A stretch of DNA of 64,000 nucleotides. Origin: Haloferula sp. BvORR071. Lineage in GTDB: Bacteria > Verrucomicrobiota > Verrucomicrobiia > Verrucomicrobiales > Akkermansiaceae. Shown in pieces: positions 8,351-18,832 of this stretch. The stretch covers positions 1 through 64,000 of the forward strand of contig NZ_BATP01000025.1 of the NCBI RefSeq assembly GCF_000739615.1. Reading direction: 5' to 3'. Within the stretch, counting starts at the first letter, position 1. Each line of letters starts with the position of its first letter. Under the pieces are notes generated by a model. The model saw only the letters and a list, made by a program, of their open reading frames with translations. It ran no database searches and had not been told where the DNA came from. A program made the translations under genes and the position numbers.

Positions 8351-10594
8351 ATGGAAACCAGAATGAAATCCGGCCTCTTTCCCGCTCTCCTGCTTGCGGC
8401 GTTCGCGCCGTCCATGGCCACCGCAAATCACAGAGAACCAGTCGATTGCGTCAACCCACTCTCTGGGACGAATGGCGACGCGGAGTTCTCCCGGGGCAAT
8501 ACCTTGGCAGCCATCGTCGCTCCCTTCGGCATGACCACCTGGGCGCCTCAGACCGACGGCAATGCCGGTCCATTCTATCAGATGAAGCATACCCGCTTCG
8601 AGGGCATCCGCGCTACCCACCAGCCCAGCATTTGGATTCGGGACTACGGTGACTTCCTGATGATGCCCGTTGTCGGCAGCCATGAGGGCAGCAACAAGGA
8701 CAGGGCCTCCGAATTCTCCCACAGCCGCGAGAAGGCTCTCCCCTACTACTACTCGGTCGTACTGGATCGCTATAAAACGACCCTCGAGCTCGTTCCCAGC
8801 GAGCGCTGCTCCTTCCTGCGTTGCGGTTTTCCTAGCTCCAGCGAATCGGCTCTCGTCTTCGATCTCGAAGGAGACATCGACGCCAGCTTCGACCCCGCCA
8901 AACAAAAGCTTCGCGGCGCAGCTCGCCACGTCACCTTCGGAGCCCCGGGGAATTTCGCGATGTACTTTGTCGTCGAGTTCGACCAGCCCTTCGAGTCGGT
9001 CGATGCCAAGAAGGAGAAGAAGCAGACCGCTGCTGCCATCCGCTTCAAGGCTACCGATGCCTCTCGTCCGGTAAACCTGCGCATCGGCACCTCGTTCATC
9101 AGCTACGAGCAGGCCGAGCTGAATCTGCGCAACGAGATTCCCGATTGGAACTTCGAAGCAGCTCGCGACCGTGCCAAGAGCGCATGGTCCAAGGAGCTCT
9201 CCATCGTGGACATCAAGGGTGCCACCGAGGCACAGCGCAGCACCTACTATACTGCCCTCTATCGAGCCTTGCAGTTCCCGCGCATGTTTCATGAGCCCGA
9301 TGCCCAAGGGAAGATCCGCCACTATAGCCCATTTTCGAATGGCAAGGTCTTCGACGGACCGCTCTACACCGACAATGGTCTCTGGGACACCTTCCGCACC
9401 GGCTTCCCATTCTTTGTGCTCTATACCCCGGAGCACGGATCCCAGATCCTCGAGGGCTGGCTCAACGCTTATCGTGAGGGGGGCCGCCTCCCAAATTGGC
9501 CGAGCCCCGGCAACCGCCCCTGCATGATCGGTTCCCACAGTGATTCGATCTTCGCCGATGCTTGGGCCAAGGGTCTGCGCACCTTTGATTTGAAGGATGC
9601 CTATGCCGCGGTCCGCAAGAACGCCACTGAGGAAGATGGCGCAGGCTGGGCCGGGCGCGATCACCTCAACCAATACCTCGAGAAAGGCTACATCCCCACC
9701 GATTCGCGCAAGGAAGCCGCCACCTCTTGCACGCTGGAATATGCCTATGATGACTTCTGCGTGGCGCAGTTGGCCAAGGCCGCGGGCCACGCAGAAGACG
9801 CCGCCCTCTTACTCAAGCGTTCGCAGAACTACCGCAATGTCTGGGACGCCAAGACCGGCTTCATGCGGGGCAAGAAGTCAGATGGTTCGTGGCAGGAACC
9901 CTTCGATCCTCTCGCATGGGGAGGCCCCTTCGTGGAAGGCAATGCCTGGCAGTGGACTTGGTCCGTGATGCACGATCCCTACGGCCTGATCTCCCTGTTA
10001 GGCGGGACGGACGCGGCAGCCGCCAAGCTCGATACCTTGCTCTCGATGCCCACGACCTCCGTGCCCGGCAGCTACGGTCACCTGATCCACGAAATGCGCG
10101 AGGTAGAGTTCTCCAAAATGGGCCAGTATGCCCATGTGAATGAGCCCTGCCATCACGTCCTCTACTTCTACAACTACCTGCGCCAGCCATGGAAGACCCA
10201 GCACGCCGTGCGCCGCGTGATGGATGAACTCTACAATCCCGATGGCATGATCGGCGACGAGGACACCGGCCAAATGTCCGCTTGGTATGTTTTCAACGCC
10301 GCCGGCTTCTACCCCTTCTGCCCCGGCACTCCGAACTACCTGATCGGCAGCCCGCTCTTCGAGGAGACCACGATCCACCTCCCCGGCAACAAGACATTCA
10401 CGGTCCACGCCGCAAACAACAGCCCGGAGAATCGCTACATCCAGTCTGCAAAGTTGAACGGCAATCCCTTCACCAAAACGTGGATCGCACACGACACGAT
10501 CGTTGCCGGTGGCACCCTCGAATTCGAGATGGGCAGCCAGCCCAACAAGTCATGGGGCAGCGCCGAAGCCGACGCTCCACCTCGTGCGGATTGA
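8351..10594 (+). CDS. Secreted GH92 family alpha-mannosidase
   Basis: The ATG at 8351 (or the one at 8363) starts a signal peptide ending near MATA; upstream in-frame codons lack one. The 747-residue product matches glycoside hydrolase family 92, calcium-dependent inverting exo-alpha-mannosidases. The N-terminal beta-domain has VNPLSGTNGDAEFSRGNT, and the alpha/alpha-barrel domain has DNGLWDTFRT, the GGRLPNWPSP loop and GDEDTGQMSAWYVF near the C-terminus, all family hallmarks. It would trim terminal mannose from N-glycans, mannoproteins or yeast-type mannans in the periplasm or outside the cell. There is no SusC/SusD or PUL context. The divergent two-component pair is the obvious candidate regulator. 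Confidence 0.93.
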   Translation: METRMKSGLFPALLLAAFAPSMATANHREPVDCVNPLSGTNGDAEFSRGNTLAAIVAPFGMTTWAPQTDGNAGPFYQMKHTRFEGIRATHQPSIWIRDYGDFLMMPVVGSHEGSNKDRASEFSHSREKALPYYYSVVLDRYKTTLELVPSERCSFLRCGFPSSSESALVFDLEGDIDASFDPAKQKLRGAARHVTFGAPGNFAMYFVVEFDQPFESVDAKKEKKQTAAAIRFKATDASRPVNLRIGTSFISYEQAELNLRNEIPDWNFEAARDRAKSAWSKELSIVDIKGATEAQRSTYYTALYRALQFPRMFHEPDAQGKIRHYSPFSNGKVFDGPLYTDNGLWDTFRTGFPFFVLYTPEHGSQILEGWLNAYREGGRLPNWPSPGNRPCMIGSHSDSIFADAWAKGLRTFDLKDAYAAVRKNATEEDGAGWAGRDHLNQYLEKGYIPTDSRKEAATSCTLEYAYDDFCVAQLAKAAGHAEDAALLLKRSQNYRNVWDAKTGFMRGKKSDGSWQEPFDPLAWGGPFVEGNAWQWTWSVMHDPYGLISLLGGTDAAAAKLDTLLSMPTTSVPGSYGHLIHEMREVEFSKMGQYAHVNEPCHHVLYFYNYLRQPWKTQHAVRRVMDELYNPDGMIGDEDTGQMSAWYVFNAAGFYPFCPGTPNYLIGSPLFEETTIHLPGNKTFTVHAANNSPENRYIQSAKLNGNPFTKTWIAHDTIVAGGTLEFEMGSQPNKSWGSAEADAPPRAD

Positions 10595-10682
10595 GCCTGA
10601 CCCACACCACTCTTGCGGATCGTTTTGACGACTCCTCGTCAATCCATGTGCCGATTCCCCGCCAATGGATCTTTCGCTTCTT

Positions 10683-10770
10683 CGTCCCAACGGGACGGCT
10701 CATACCAGCCCGGCACGAGGAACGAAGTGCCGGGACAATGCGCAGCGCCAATCGCGTCCTGAAGGGACGC
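10683..10770. repeat. Cluster of three palindromes (REP-like)
   Basis: Three hairpins lie within 88 bases between convergent genes: 10683-10697 (CGTCCC-AAC-GGGACG), 10709-10734 (arms CCCGGCAC and GTGCCGGG, 10-base loop) and 10754-10770 (GCGTCC-TGAAG-GGACGC). The first and third have related arms in the same order. This resembles an extragenic palindromic element and could also serve as a bidirectional terminator. No transposase or RAYT gene is nearby. Confidence 0.6.
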
Positions 10771-10814
10771 CTCATGCGGGGTGCGGATACAACTCCGCCA
10801 CCATCATCCCAGCC

Positions 10815-11717
10815 TCAATCCTTCAGCGACTTCAGCAAAAGCAACACCCCACGCGCCGGCACCGCCTCACGGAAAGTGATCATCGTCTGGCTCGCCTCCT
10901 TGCCCTTGGCCTCTCCGCCCCGCGTCTCGATCCGCGAGACATGGCCAATCGCATTACCGCAGGCATCGATCACCGCCGCACCGCTGGAGCCGGGAGCCCA
11001 ATCGGTGGTAACGTTCAGGCGCAGCCTCGCGGCATCCTCCAGCTTCATCGCATCACCGGCATCGCCGGACTTCCAATAGAAGCGGTTGACCATGCCGGTG
11101 CTAAAATAACCCGCATGCCCGAAAGGCTCGCTATACAAGAAAGCGGCATCGCCCGGCACGATCTGGTCTTGTAGCGGCAGCGGCTCCAGCTCGCTGCCCT
11201 CGATCTGCAAGAGCGCCGCGTCCAACTCCTCGGAGGAGGCCAGCACGCGGTTCACGGCGTATACCTTCTCGTTATCGTCCACAGCCACGAGATAGCCCTC
11301 GCGCATCTCCCGGTCCGTTCGCACGCAATGATCGCAAGTCGCCACAGTGCCCTTGCGATCGACCGCATAGCCACCTGCAAGCCCAAGGTGCCAGTGATCG
11401 CAGCGCGGGCAAAGGTAGTACCATCCGATCCGCACAAAGCCCTTCCGCGCCCGCACTGCGACGTCTTGCGGAGAAAGCTTCTCGGTGTGCGGCGCGATGA
11501 CCTCCACCTCGCTCTTGTCGGGAGACTTGAGCAAATCGAAAACCTTCTCGCGATTGAGCAGCTTGCCTGCGGCTTTCAACTCTCCTGCCTGCTTCAGGAT
11601 TTCCTGATTCTGCTCGATCGGACCACCTCCCTCGATCGGCACCCCGGGTGCCTGACCGAAGGCCGGAATGGCGACGAGCGCGGCAGCAGCAAGCGGAAGG
11701 AGCGCGGGGAGTTTCAT
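10815..11717 (-). CDS. Exported trypsin-like (S1) serine protease with paired cysteine motifs
   Basis: The protein has 300 residues with a signal peptide (1-22). A chymotrypsin-like fold is indicated by a plausible triad: H130 in ATCDHC, D166 in DAALLQI and S245 in APGSSGAAV, the last matching the GxSG nucleophile motif. No PDZ domain follows, unlike DegP. Unusual features are CPRCDHWH at 103-110 and Cys on either side of the catalytic His (C128, C131); together C103, C106, C128 and C131 could bind a metal or form disulfides. It stands alone, with gyrA upstream on the same strand by 67 bases. Periplasmic location is inferred; the substrate is unknown, and inactive trypsin-like relatives exist, so activity is not certain. 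Confidence 0.75.
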   Translation of the reverse strand: MKLPALLPLAAAALVAIPAFGQAPGVPIEGGGPIEQNQEILKQAGELKAAGKLLNREKVFDLLKSPDKSEVEVIAPHTEKLSPQDVAVRARKGFVRIGWYYLCPRCDHWHLGLAGGYAVDRKGTVATCDHCVRTDREMREGYLVAVDDNEKVYAVNRVLASSEELDAALLQIEGSELEPLPLQDQIVPGDAAFLYSEPFGHAGYFSTGMVNRFYWKSGDAGDAMKLEDAARLRLNVTTDWAPGSSGAAVIDACGNAIGHVSRIETRGGEAKGKEASQTMITFREAVPARGVLLLLKSLKD

Positions 11718-11784
11718 GACTTCACATCACTACGCCTTGGGCGGCGAGGGAGTTGCAGAAGCAGCACCCTCGCCTTGCCAAGTC

Positions 11785-14535
11785 TTACTCTTCTTGGGCC
11801 TCGGGAGCAGCCTGAGCCTCGCCGGTATCCGGTGCTTCACCGAAATCAGGCTCACCCCCAGCGCCAGCGGCCTCGCTCTGCGCATCCTCGCCGTCCGGAA
11901 TAACGATCGCTACGTCCTGCAGCTTCTCGCCTTCCTTGAGCGTCAGGAGCTTCACGCCTTGGGCGACGCGGCCAGTCTCGCGGATCCCCTTCTCCCCGCC
12001 GACCTTGATACGGATGCTCTGGCCAGTGGAGGTCATGAGCATGAGTTCGTCCTCCTCGGTCACGGCAACGGCGCTGACGACCTTGCCCGTCTTCTCGGTG
12101 ACGTTCATGGTCTTCACCCCCTTGCCGCCGCGGCGGCGGTATGGATAGCTCGTGAAGGCAGTGCGTTTGCCGAGGCCGTTTTCGGCGGCGACAAGCAAGG
12201 TGGCGCCTTCCGTAACGATAGCCATGCCCACCACCACGTCGTCCTTACCCAGACGGATGCCCGTCACGCCTGCCGTCGCGCGGCCTTGAGGACGGATCTG
12301 CGGAGTGCCGTCATCGTCGGCGGCCTCTTCCTCACCACCAACTTCTTCTTCGACGGCGTCCTCCCCTTCTCCGGGCTCACCTTGCGGCTTCTTGTAGACA
12401 CCTTCGGTGAAGCGGATGCTCAGGCCGTTTCTCGTGACCAGGATGATGTCATCATCACCCGTCGTGAGATCGACCCCCATCAGGTCATTGCCTTCGTCGA
12501 GATTGATCGCGGTCAGACCAGCCTTGCGGTAGTTGCGGAAGTCATTGAGCGCCGTCTTCTTCACCTTGCCGTTGCGGGTGGCGAAGAAGATGAAACCGGC
12601 ACCCTCACGGAAGGTGATGTCGTTGCCGTTCTCATCGGTCGCGCGCTCCAAGCGAAGCAACGCGGCAATCTTTTCCTCGGGCTTGAGGTCGAGCACGTTC
12701 TTGATGCTGCGACCGGTCGAGGTGCGCGAGCCTTCCGGCAATCCGTAGACGCGCTCGACATAAACGCGGCCCGTGTTGGTGAAGAACAGCAGGTAATCGT
12801 GCGCCTGAACGCTGAAGAGGTGCTCGATGAAGTCGTCCGCCTCATCCTTGGCGGTGGCCTTCGTCTCCATGCCCTTGAGGCCCTTGCCCCCGCGCCCCTG
12901 CAATCGGTACTCACTGGCCGGGGTGCGCTTGACGTAGCCGCGATGCGAAAGCGTCACGATCATCGCATCGTTCGCGATCAGCTCTTCCATCGCGATCTCG
13001 CCGGCTTCGGCAAGGATCGGGCACCTACGCGGAGTGGCGTACTTCTCGCGGATGGCGCGGAGCTCATCCTTGATAATGTTCAACACGCGCTCCTCGCGGG
13101 CCAGGATGTCGAGCAGGTCCTTGATGGTTTCGAGGATCTCGTCGTACTCGCCCTTCACCTTGTCACGCTCCAGGCCGGTGAGCTGATAGAGGCGCAGCTC
13201 CAGGATCGCATTCACCTGACGTTCGCTGAAGACGTAGCGATCGCCTTGCACGGCGGCTTGCGAACGGATCAGGATGCCGAGCTGCTCCGCCGTCGCCGTT
13301 GAGAAATTGTAGGCGGCAAGACGTTCGCGTGCCTCATCCCGGTTCTTGGAATCACGGATGATCTTGATGAAGTCATCGAGGTGACCCAGCGCGAGCAGGA
13401 AGGCCTCCAGCAGCTCGGCGCGCTCCTCGGCCTTGCCGAGCAGGTAGCGCGTACGCCGGATGATCACCTCGCGGCGGTGCTCGATGTAGGCGTCGATCGC
13501 TTCCTTGAGCGAAAGCTGCTTCGGGCGGTTCTTGTGAATCGCCAGCATGTTCACGCTGAAGGAAGTCTCCAGCGCGGTGAGCTTGAAGAGTTGCGCGACG
13601 ACGACCTGCGCACGGGCATCGCGCTTCAACTCGATCTCGATACGGGTCTCCTCGTCGGAAAGGTCACGCATACCGGAGATGCCGGTGAGCGTCTTCTCAT
13701 TCACCAGCTCCGCGATGCGTTCCTGAAGCACGGCGCGGTTGACGCCATAGGGAACCTCACGGATCACAATGAGCGACTTGCCGTTCTCGTTCTCCTCGAT
13801 CTCCACCTTGCCGCGGAGGCGCATCGAGCCACGGCCGGTGCGGAAGTATTCCTCGATGCCACGAATGCCGCGGATCTCGCAGGAGACCGGAAAATCCGGC
13901 CCCTTGATGTGCTGCATCAGCTCCGGCAGCGTGATCTCCGGATTGTCGATCTGCGCGCAGATGCCATCGATGACCTCACCGAGATTGTGCGGGGCGAGGT
14001 TGGTCGCCATGCCCACCGCAATGCCGGTGCCACCGTTGACGAGGAAGTTCGGGAAGGCGGACGGCAGGACCGTAGGCTCTTCCTGCGAGCCATCATAGTT
14101 CGGCTGGAAGTCGACCGTGTCCTTGTCGAGATCCTCCATCATCGCCATGCCGAGCGGATGAAGCCGGGCTTCGGTATACCGCATCGACGCCGCAGCATCG
14201 CCTTCCACCGAGCCGAAGTTACCCTGGCCATCCACCAGCATCTCGCGCATCGACCACGGCTGGCCCATGTTCACGAGGGTCGAGTAGATCGATTGGTCGC
14301 CGTGCGGGTGGAAATTACCCATCGTCTCGCCGACGATCTTCGCGCACTTCACGTGGGCCTTGCCCGGCGTCACGCCGAGCTGCCGCATGGCATAGAGAAC
14401 CCGGCGCTGCGAAGGCTTGAGGCCATCGCGGACATCGGGAAGCGCCCGCGAAATAATGACCGACATCGAATACTCCAGGAAGGAGTTCGAGAGTTCCTCG
14501 GCGACGTTGATCGGCTTAATCGATTCTTGAGACAT
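11785..14535 (-). CDS. gyrA: DNA gyrase subunit A
   Basis: The ATG at 14535 gives MSQESIKPINVAEE; the frame upstream reaches only a TTG. The 916-residue protein has the winged-helix/tower domain with catalytic Y120 in SMRYTEARL, then a C-terminal beta-pinwheel with a GyrA-box-like RRRGGKG, which separates it from ParC, and an acidic tail. Breakage and rejoining of DNA with GyrB introduces negative supercoils. In the quinolone pocket the sequence is HPHGDQSIYSTLV: the positions equal to E. coli Ser83 and Asp87 are Q81 and S85. gyrB lies upstream on the same strand, separated by a small four-helix-bundle gene. Confidence 0.96.
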   Translation of the reverse strand: MSQESIKPINVAEELSNSFLEYSMSVIISRALPDVRDGLKPSQRRVLYAMRQLGVTPGKAHVKCAKIVGETMGNFHPHGDQSIYSTLVNMGQPWSMREMLVDGQGNFGSVEGDAAASMRYTEARLHPLGMAMMEDLDKDTVDFQPNYDGSQEEPTVLPSAFPNFLVNGGTGIAVGMATNLAPHNLGEVIDGICAQIDNPEITLPELMQHIKGPDFPVSCEIRGIRGIEEYFRTGRGSMRLRGKVEIEENENGKSLIVIREVPYGVNRAVLQERIAELVNEKTLTGISGMRDLSDEETRIEIELKRDARAQVVVAQLFKLTALETSFSVNMLAIHKNRPKQLSLKEAIDAYIEHRREVIIRRTRYLLGKAEERAELLEAFLLALGHLDDFIKIIRDSKNRDEARERLAAYNFSTATAEQLGILIRSQAAVQGDRYVFSERQVNAILELRLYQLTGLERDKVKGEYDEILETIKDLLDILAREERVLNIIKDELRAIREKYATPRRCPILAEAGEIAMEELIANDAMIVTLSHRGYVKRTPASEYRLQGRGGKGLKGMETKATAKDEADDFIEHLFSVQAHDYLLFFTNTGRVYVERVYGLPEGSRTSTGRSIKNVLDLKPEEKIAALLRLERATDENGNDITFREGAGFIFFATRNGKVKKTALNDFRNYRKAGLTAINLDEGNDLMGVDLTTGDDDIILVTRNGLSIRFTEGVYKKPQGEPGEGEDAVEEEVGGEEEAADDDGTPQIRPQGRATAGVTGIRLGKDDVVVGMAIVTEGATLLVAAENGLGKRTAFTSYPYRRRGGKGVKTMNVTEKTGKVVSAVAVTEEDELMLMTSTGQSIRIKVGGEKGIRETGRVAQGVKLLTLKEGEKLQDVAIVIPDGEDAQSEAAGAGGEPDFGEAPDTGEAQAAPEAQEE

Positions 14536-14553
14536 GGGAAAGTCAGGAGTCAA

Positions 14554-14570
14554 AGGTCATTGGTCATTTG
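14554..14570. repeat. Left arm of inverted repeat around the four-helix-bundle gene
   Basis: The arm reads AGGTCATTGGTCATTTG on the plus strand and overlaps the last codons of the four-helix-bundle gene. Its reverse complement CAAATGACCAATGACC recurs, with a 7-base insertion, in the right arm at 14946-14977. Confidence 0.75.
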
Positions 14571-14937
14571 CGTCAGGCGAGACCGAACCTATGGAGCGAA
14601 TGTAAGCGTTAAGGCGCCTCTTGAAGACGTCGATTTCGTGATAGAGCGAGCGTGCGGCATCTTCGGGAATCAGCTCCCGGCGTGCGGACTTCTCTATCCA
14701 TGTTTGAGTTTCTTGTGCTGAGCCGCGAGAGTAGTAACAAAACTTCTGGTTCTCTTTGAAATGGAAGCGTCCATAGCCCTCGGCGATATTGGCCGCCATA
14801 GAGTCCGCCGCGCGGACCAATTGCTTCCCCACCGTGTCCTTGGCAAAAAACGGCCACGTTGCAACAAAGCCCCAAATGACTTCGCCCAATCGCATCGCTT
14901 CCCGGTAGATTTCCAGATCGTTGATCGAAGCGTTCAT
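14557..14937 (-). CDS. Four-helix-bundle protein (23S rRNA intervening-sequence protein family)
   Basis: This 126-residue protein matches the S23 ribosomal/IVP family of small four-helix bundles: LEIYREAMRLGEVIW (helix 1), GKQLVRAADSMAANIAEGYGR (helix 2, the best conserved segment with AANIAEG), FCYYSRGSAQETQTWI (helix 3) and ARSLYHEIDVFKRRLNAYI (helix 4). The biochemical role of the family is not known; members were found in insertions of 23S rRNA genes and also as free-standing genes. Here it lies between gyrB (43 bases upstream) and gyrA (21 bases downstream), all on the minus strand, and is bounded by inverted repeats that overlap its stop codon. It has no logical tie to gyrase, which supports insertion. 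Confidence 0.88.
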   Translation of the reverse strand: MNASINDLEIYREAMRLGEVIWGFVATWPFFAKDTVGKQLVRAADSMAANIAEGYGRFHFKENQKFCYYSRGSAQETQTWIEKSARRELIPEDAARSLYHEIDVFKRRLNAYIRSIGSVSPDANDQ

Positions 14938-14945
14938 TGTTTTTC

Positions 14946-14977
14946 ACCAATGACAAATGACCACTGACCAATGACCC
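14946..14977. repeat. Right arm of inverted repeat with internal direct copies
   Basis: The sequence holds ACCAATGAC, CAAATGACC and GACCAATGACC in tandem, ending three bases before the gyrB stop codon. It is the inverted counterpart of 14554-14570 and lies in the leader of the four-helix-bundle gene. Confidence 0.75.
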
Positions 14978-14980
14978 AAT

Positions 14981-17572
<2,592 letters not shown>

Positions 17573-17658
17573 TTAAAAAACCCGGCTTATTTTCCGCTTA
17601 ACACCCCCCTCACAACTCACCTGAAATCAGGCGGTTGCAGACCCGGAAAAACCACAAC

Positions 17659-18723
17659 TCAGATCCCCAGGCAAGCCAACTGCCATTTGAGCAAAACCTC
17701 GTCCGGCTGGCACTCGCCTTCAGCGATCGATTCGATCGTGGAGCGCGGCGCAATCAGCGAGGAATCGATGTCCAATTCCGCCGCTTTGCCGTCGCGCAGA
17801 GAGATCAAACGGCCCACCCGCGCATCGAACTCCGCATCACGGCGGCGGCGCAGCCCACGCGGCTTCTCCGGCCATTCCTCAGGCTTCCGGGAGCGCGCCG
17901 CATCCAGCACATCAGTCAGGCGCTTGCGGCGGTCTGGACGGTAGTGCGGCGGAATCTCGATCCGCTTGCCGGAGGCAAGGCCAAGGCTCCAATCGATCAA
18001 CTGGCGGTTGGTCACCACCATGAAAGACGGCCGATCCCAGGACGAAGCCTCGGCATCGCGCCATTCCCACAGCGCCCTCAGGAAATTCAGGCCCCCACGG
18101 TCAAGCCGACCGGACCCTTGGATCCGCCACGGCTCGTCGCGACCCTCTTCACGCTCCAGCACCTTCAGGCGGGCGGCCTCGCAGCTCTCGACGAACCACT
18201 CGAAGCGCCCCTTCTCCTTCAGCGCCGTGCTGATCTTCTCACCCATCGGCAGGAGGTAGCGCACGTCATTGAGCGCATACTCCATCATCTTCGCGGACAG
18301 CGGCCGCTTGCCCCAGTCCGCCTTCTGGGAGGACTTGGAAAGGACCACTCCGAAATAAAGCTCCACCAAATCCGCCAAGCCGAAGCGCCGCACGCCTAGC
18401 AGCCGCGCCCCGATCTGCGTGTCAAACACCACCGGCGGCAGCGACGCAAAGCTCCGCCGCAGCATCGTCATGTCGTAGTCCGCGCCGTGCATCCACACCG
18501 TGCGCTGCGCCAGGAAGGCCCCCAAGGGAGCCAGATCCTCGATCGCCAGCGGGTCGATCAACGCATCATCCCCATCACAGGAATACTGGACCAGACAAAG
18601 CGATTCCCGGTATCGGTGCAGGCTATCAGCCTCCGTATCGATGGCACAAACGGCATCGGGAGACGGCCGGGAAAGCAGTGAAACGAGTTCCGTGGAGTCG
18701 CTGACCAAAGGAAGGGAAGACAT
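17659..18723 (-). CDS. rnd: Ribonuclease D
   Basis: The ATG at 18723 is preferred because an upstream extension starts only at TTG; this gives 354 residues. The DEDD exonuclease motifs are present: AIDTEADS (Exo I), HGADYDMTML (Exo II) and YALNDVRYLLPM (Exo III with the Y-x3-D form, DEDDy class). An HRDC-like region follows (about 200-290, WRDAEASSWDRP). It is a 3'-5' exonuclease that matures tRNA and other structured RNA ends. It precedes gyrB on the same strand by about 130 bases, and the two need not be co-transcribed. Confidence 0.92.
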   Translation of the reverse strand: MSSLPLVSDSTELVSLLSRPSPDAVCAIDTEADSLHRYRESLCLVQYSCDGDDALIDPLAIEDLAPLGAFLAQRTVWMHGADYDMTMLRRSFASLPPVVFDTQIGARLLGVRRFGLADLVELYFGVVLSKSSQKADWGKRPLSAKMMEYALNDVRYLLPMGEKISTALKEKGRFEWFVESCEAARLKVLEREEGRDEPWRIQGSGRLDRGGLNFLRALWEWRDAEASSWDRPSFMVVTNRQLIDWSLGLASGKRIEIPPHYRPDRRKRLTDVLDAARSRKPEEWPEKPRGLRRRRDAEFDARVGRLISLRDGKAAELDIDSSLIAPRSTIESIAEGECQPDEVLLKWQLACLGI

Positions 18724-18832
18724 GACCCTGGGGGAACCTTCAGACGAAAGGGAAAGCTCCGGAGCCCTGATCGCGGACTCCGGAGCTATTGTCGAATTCA
18801 AAAATCCAAATCATGCTGGACCTTGCACGGCC

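Larger units (their letters stand above)
14554..14977 (-). mobile_element. Possible IVP-type insertion between gyrB and gyrA
   Basis: A unit of about 424 bases consists of one four-helix-bundle gene bounded by inverted CAATGACC-rich repeats. It sits in the spacer of an otherwise ordinary gyrB-gyrA operon, with no transposase. Proteins of this family were first known from intervening sequences inserted in 23S rRNA genes, so a mobile or formerly mobile cassette is a reasonable inference, not a demonstrated fact. Confidence 0.4.
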
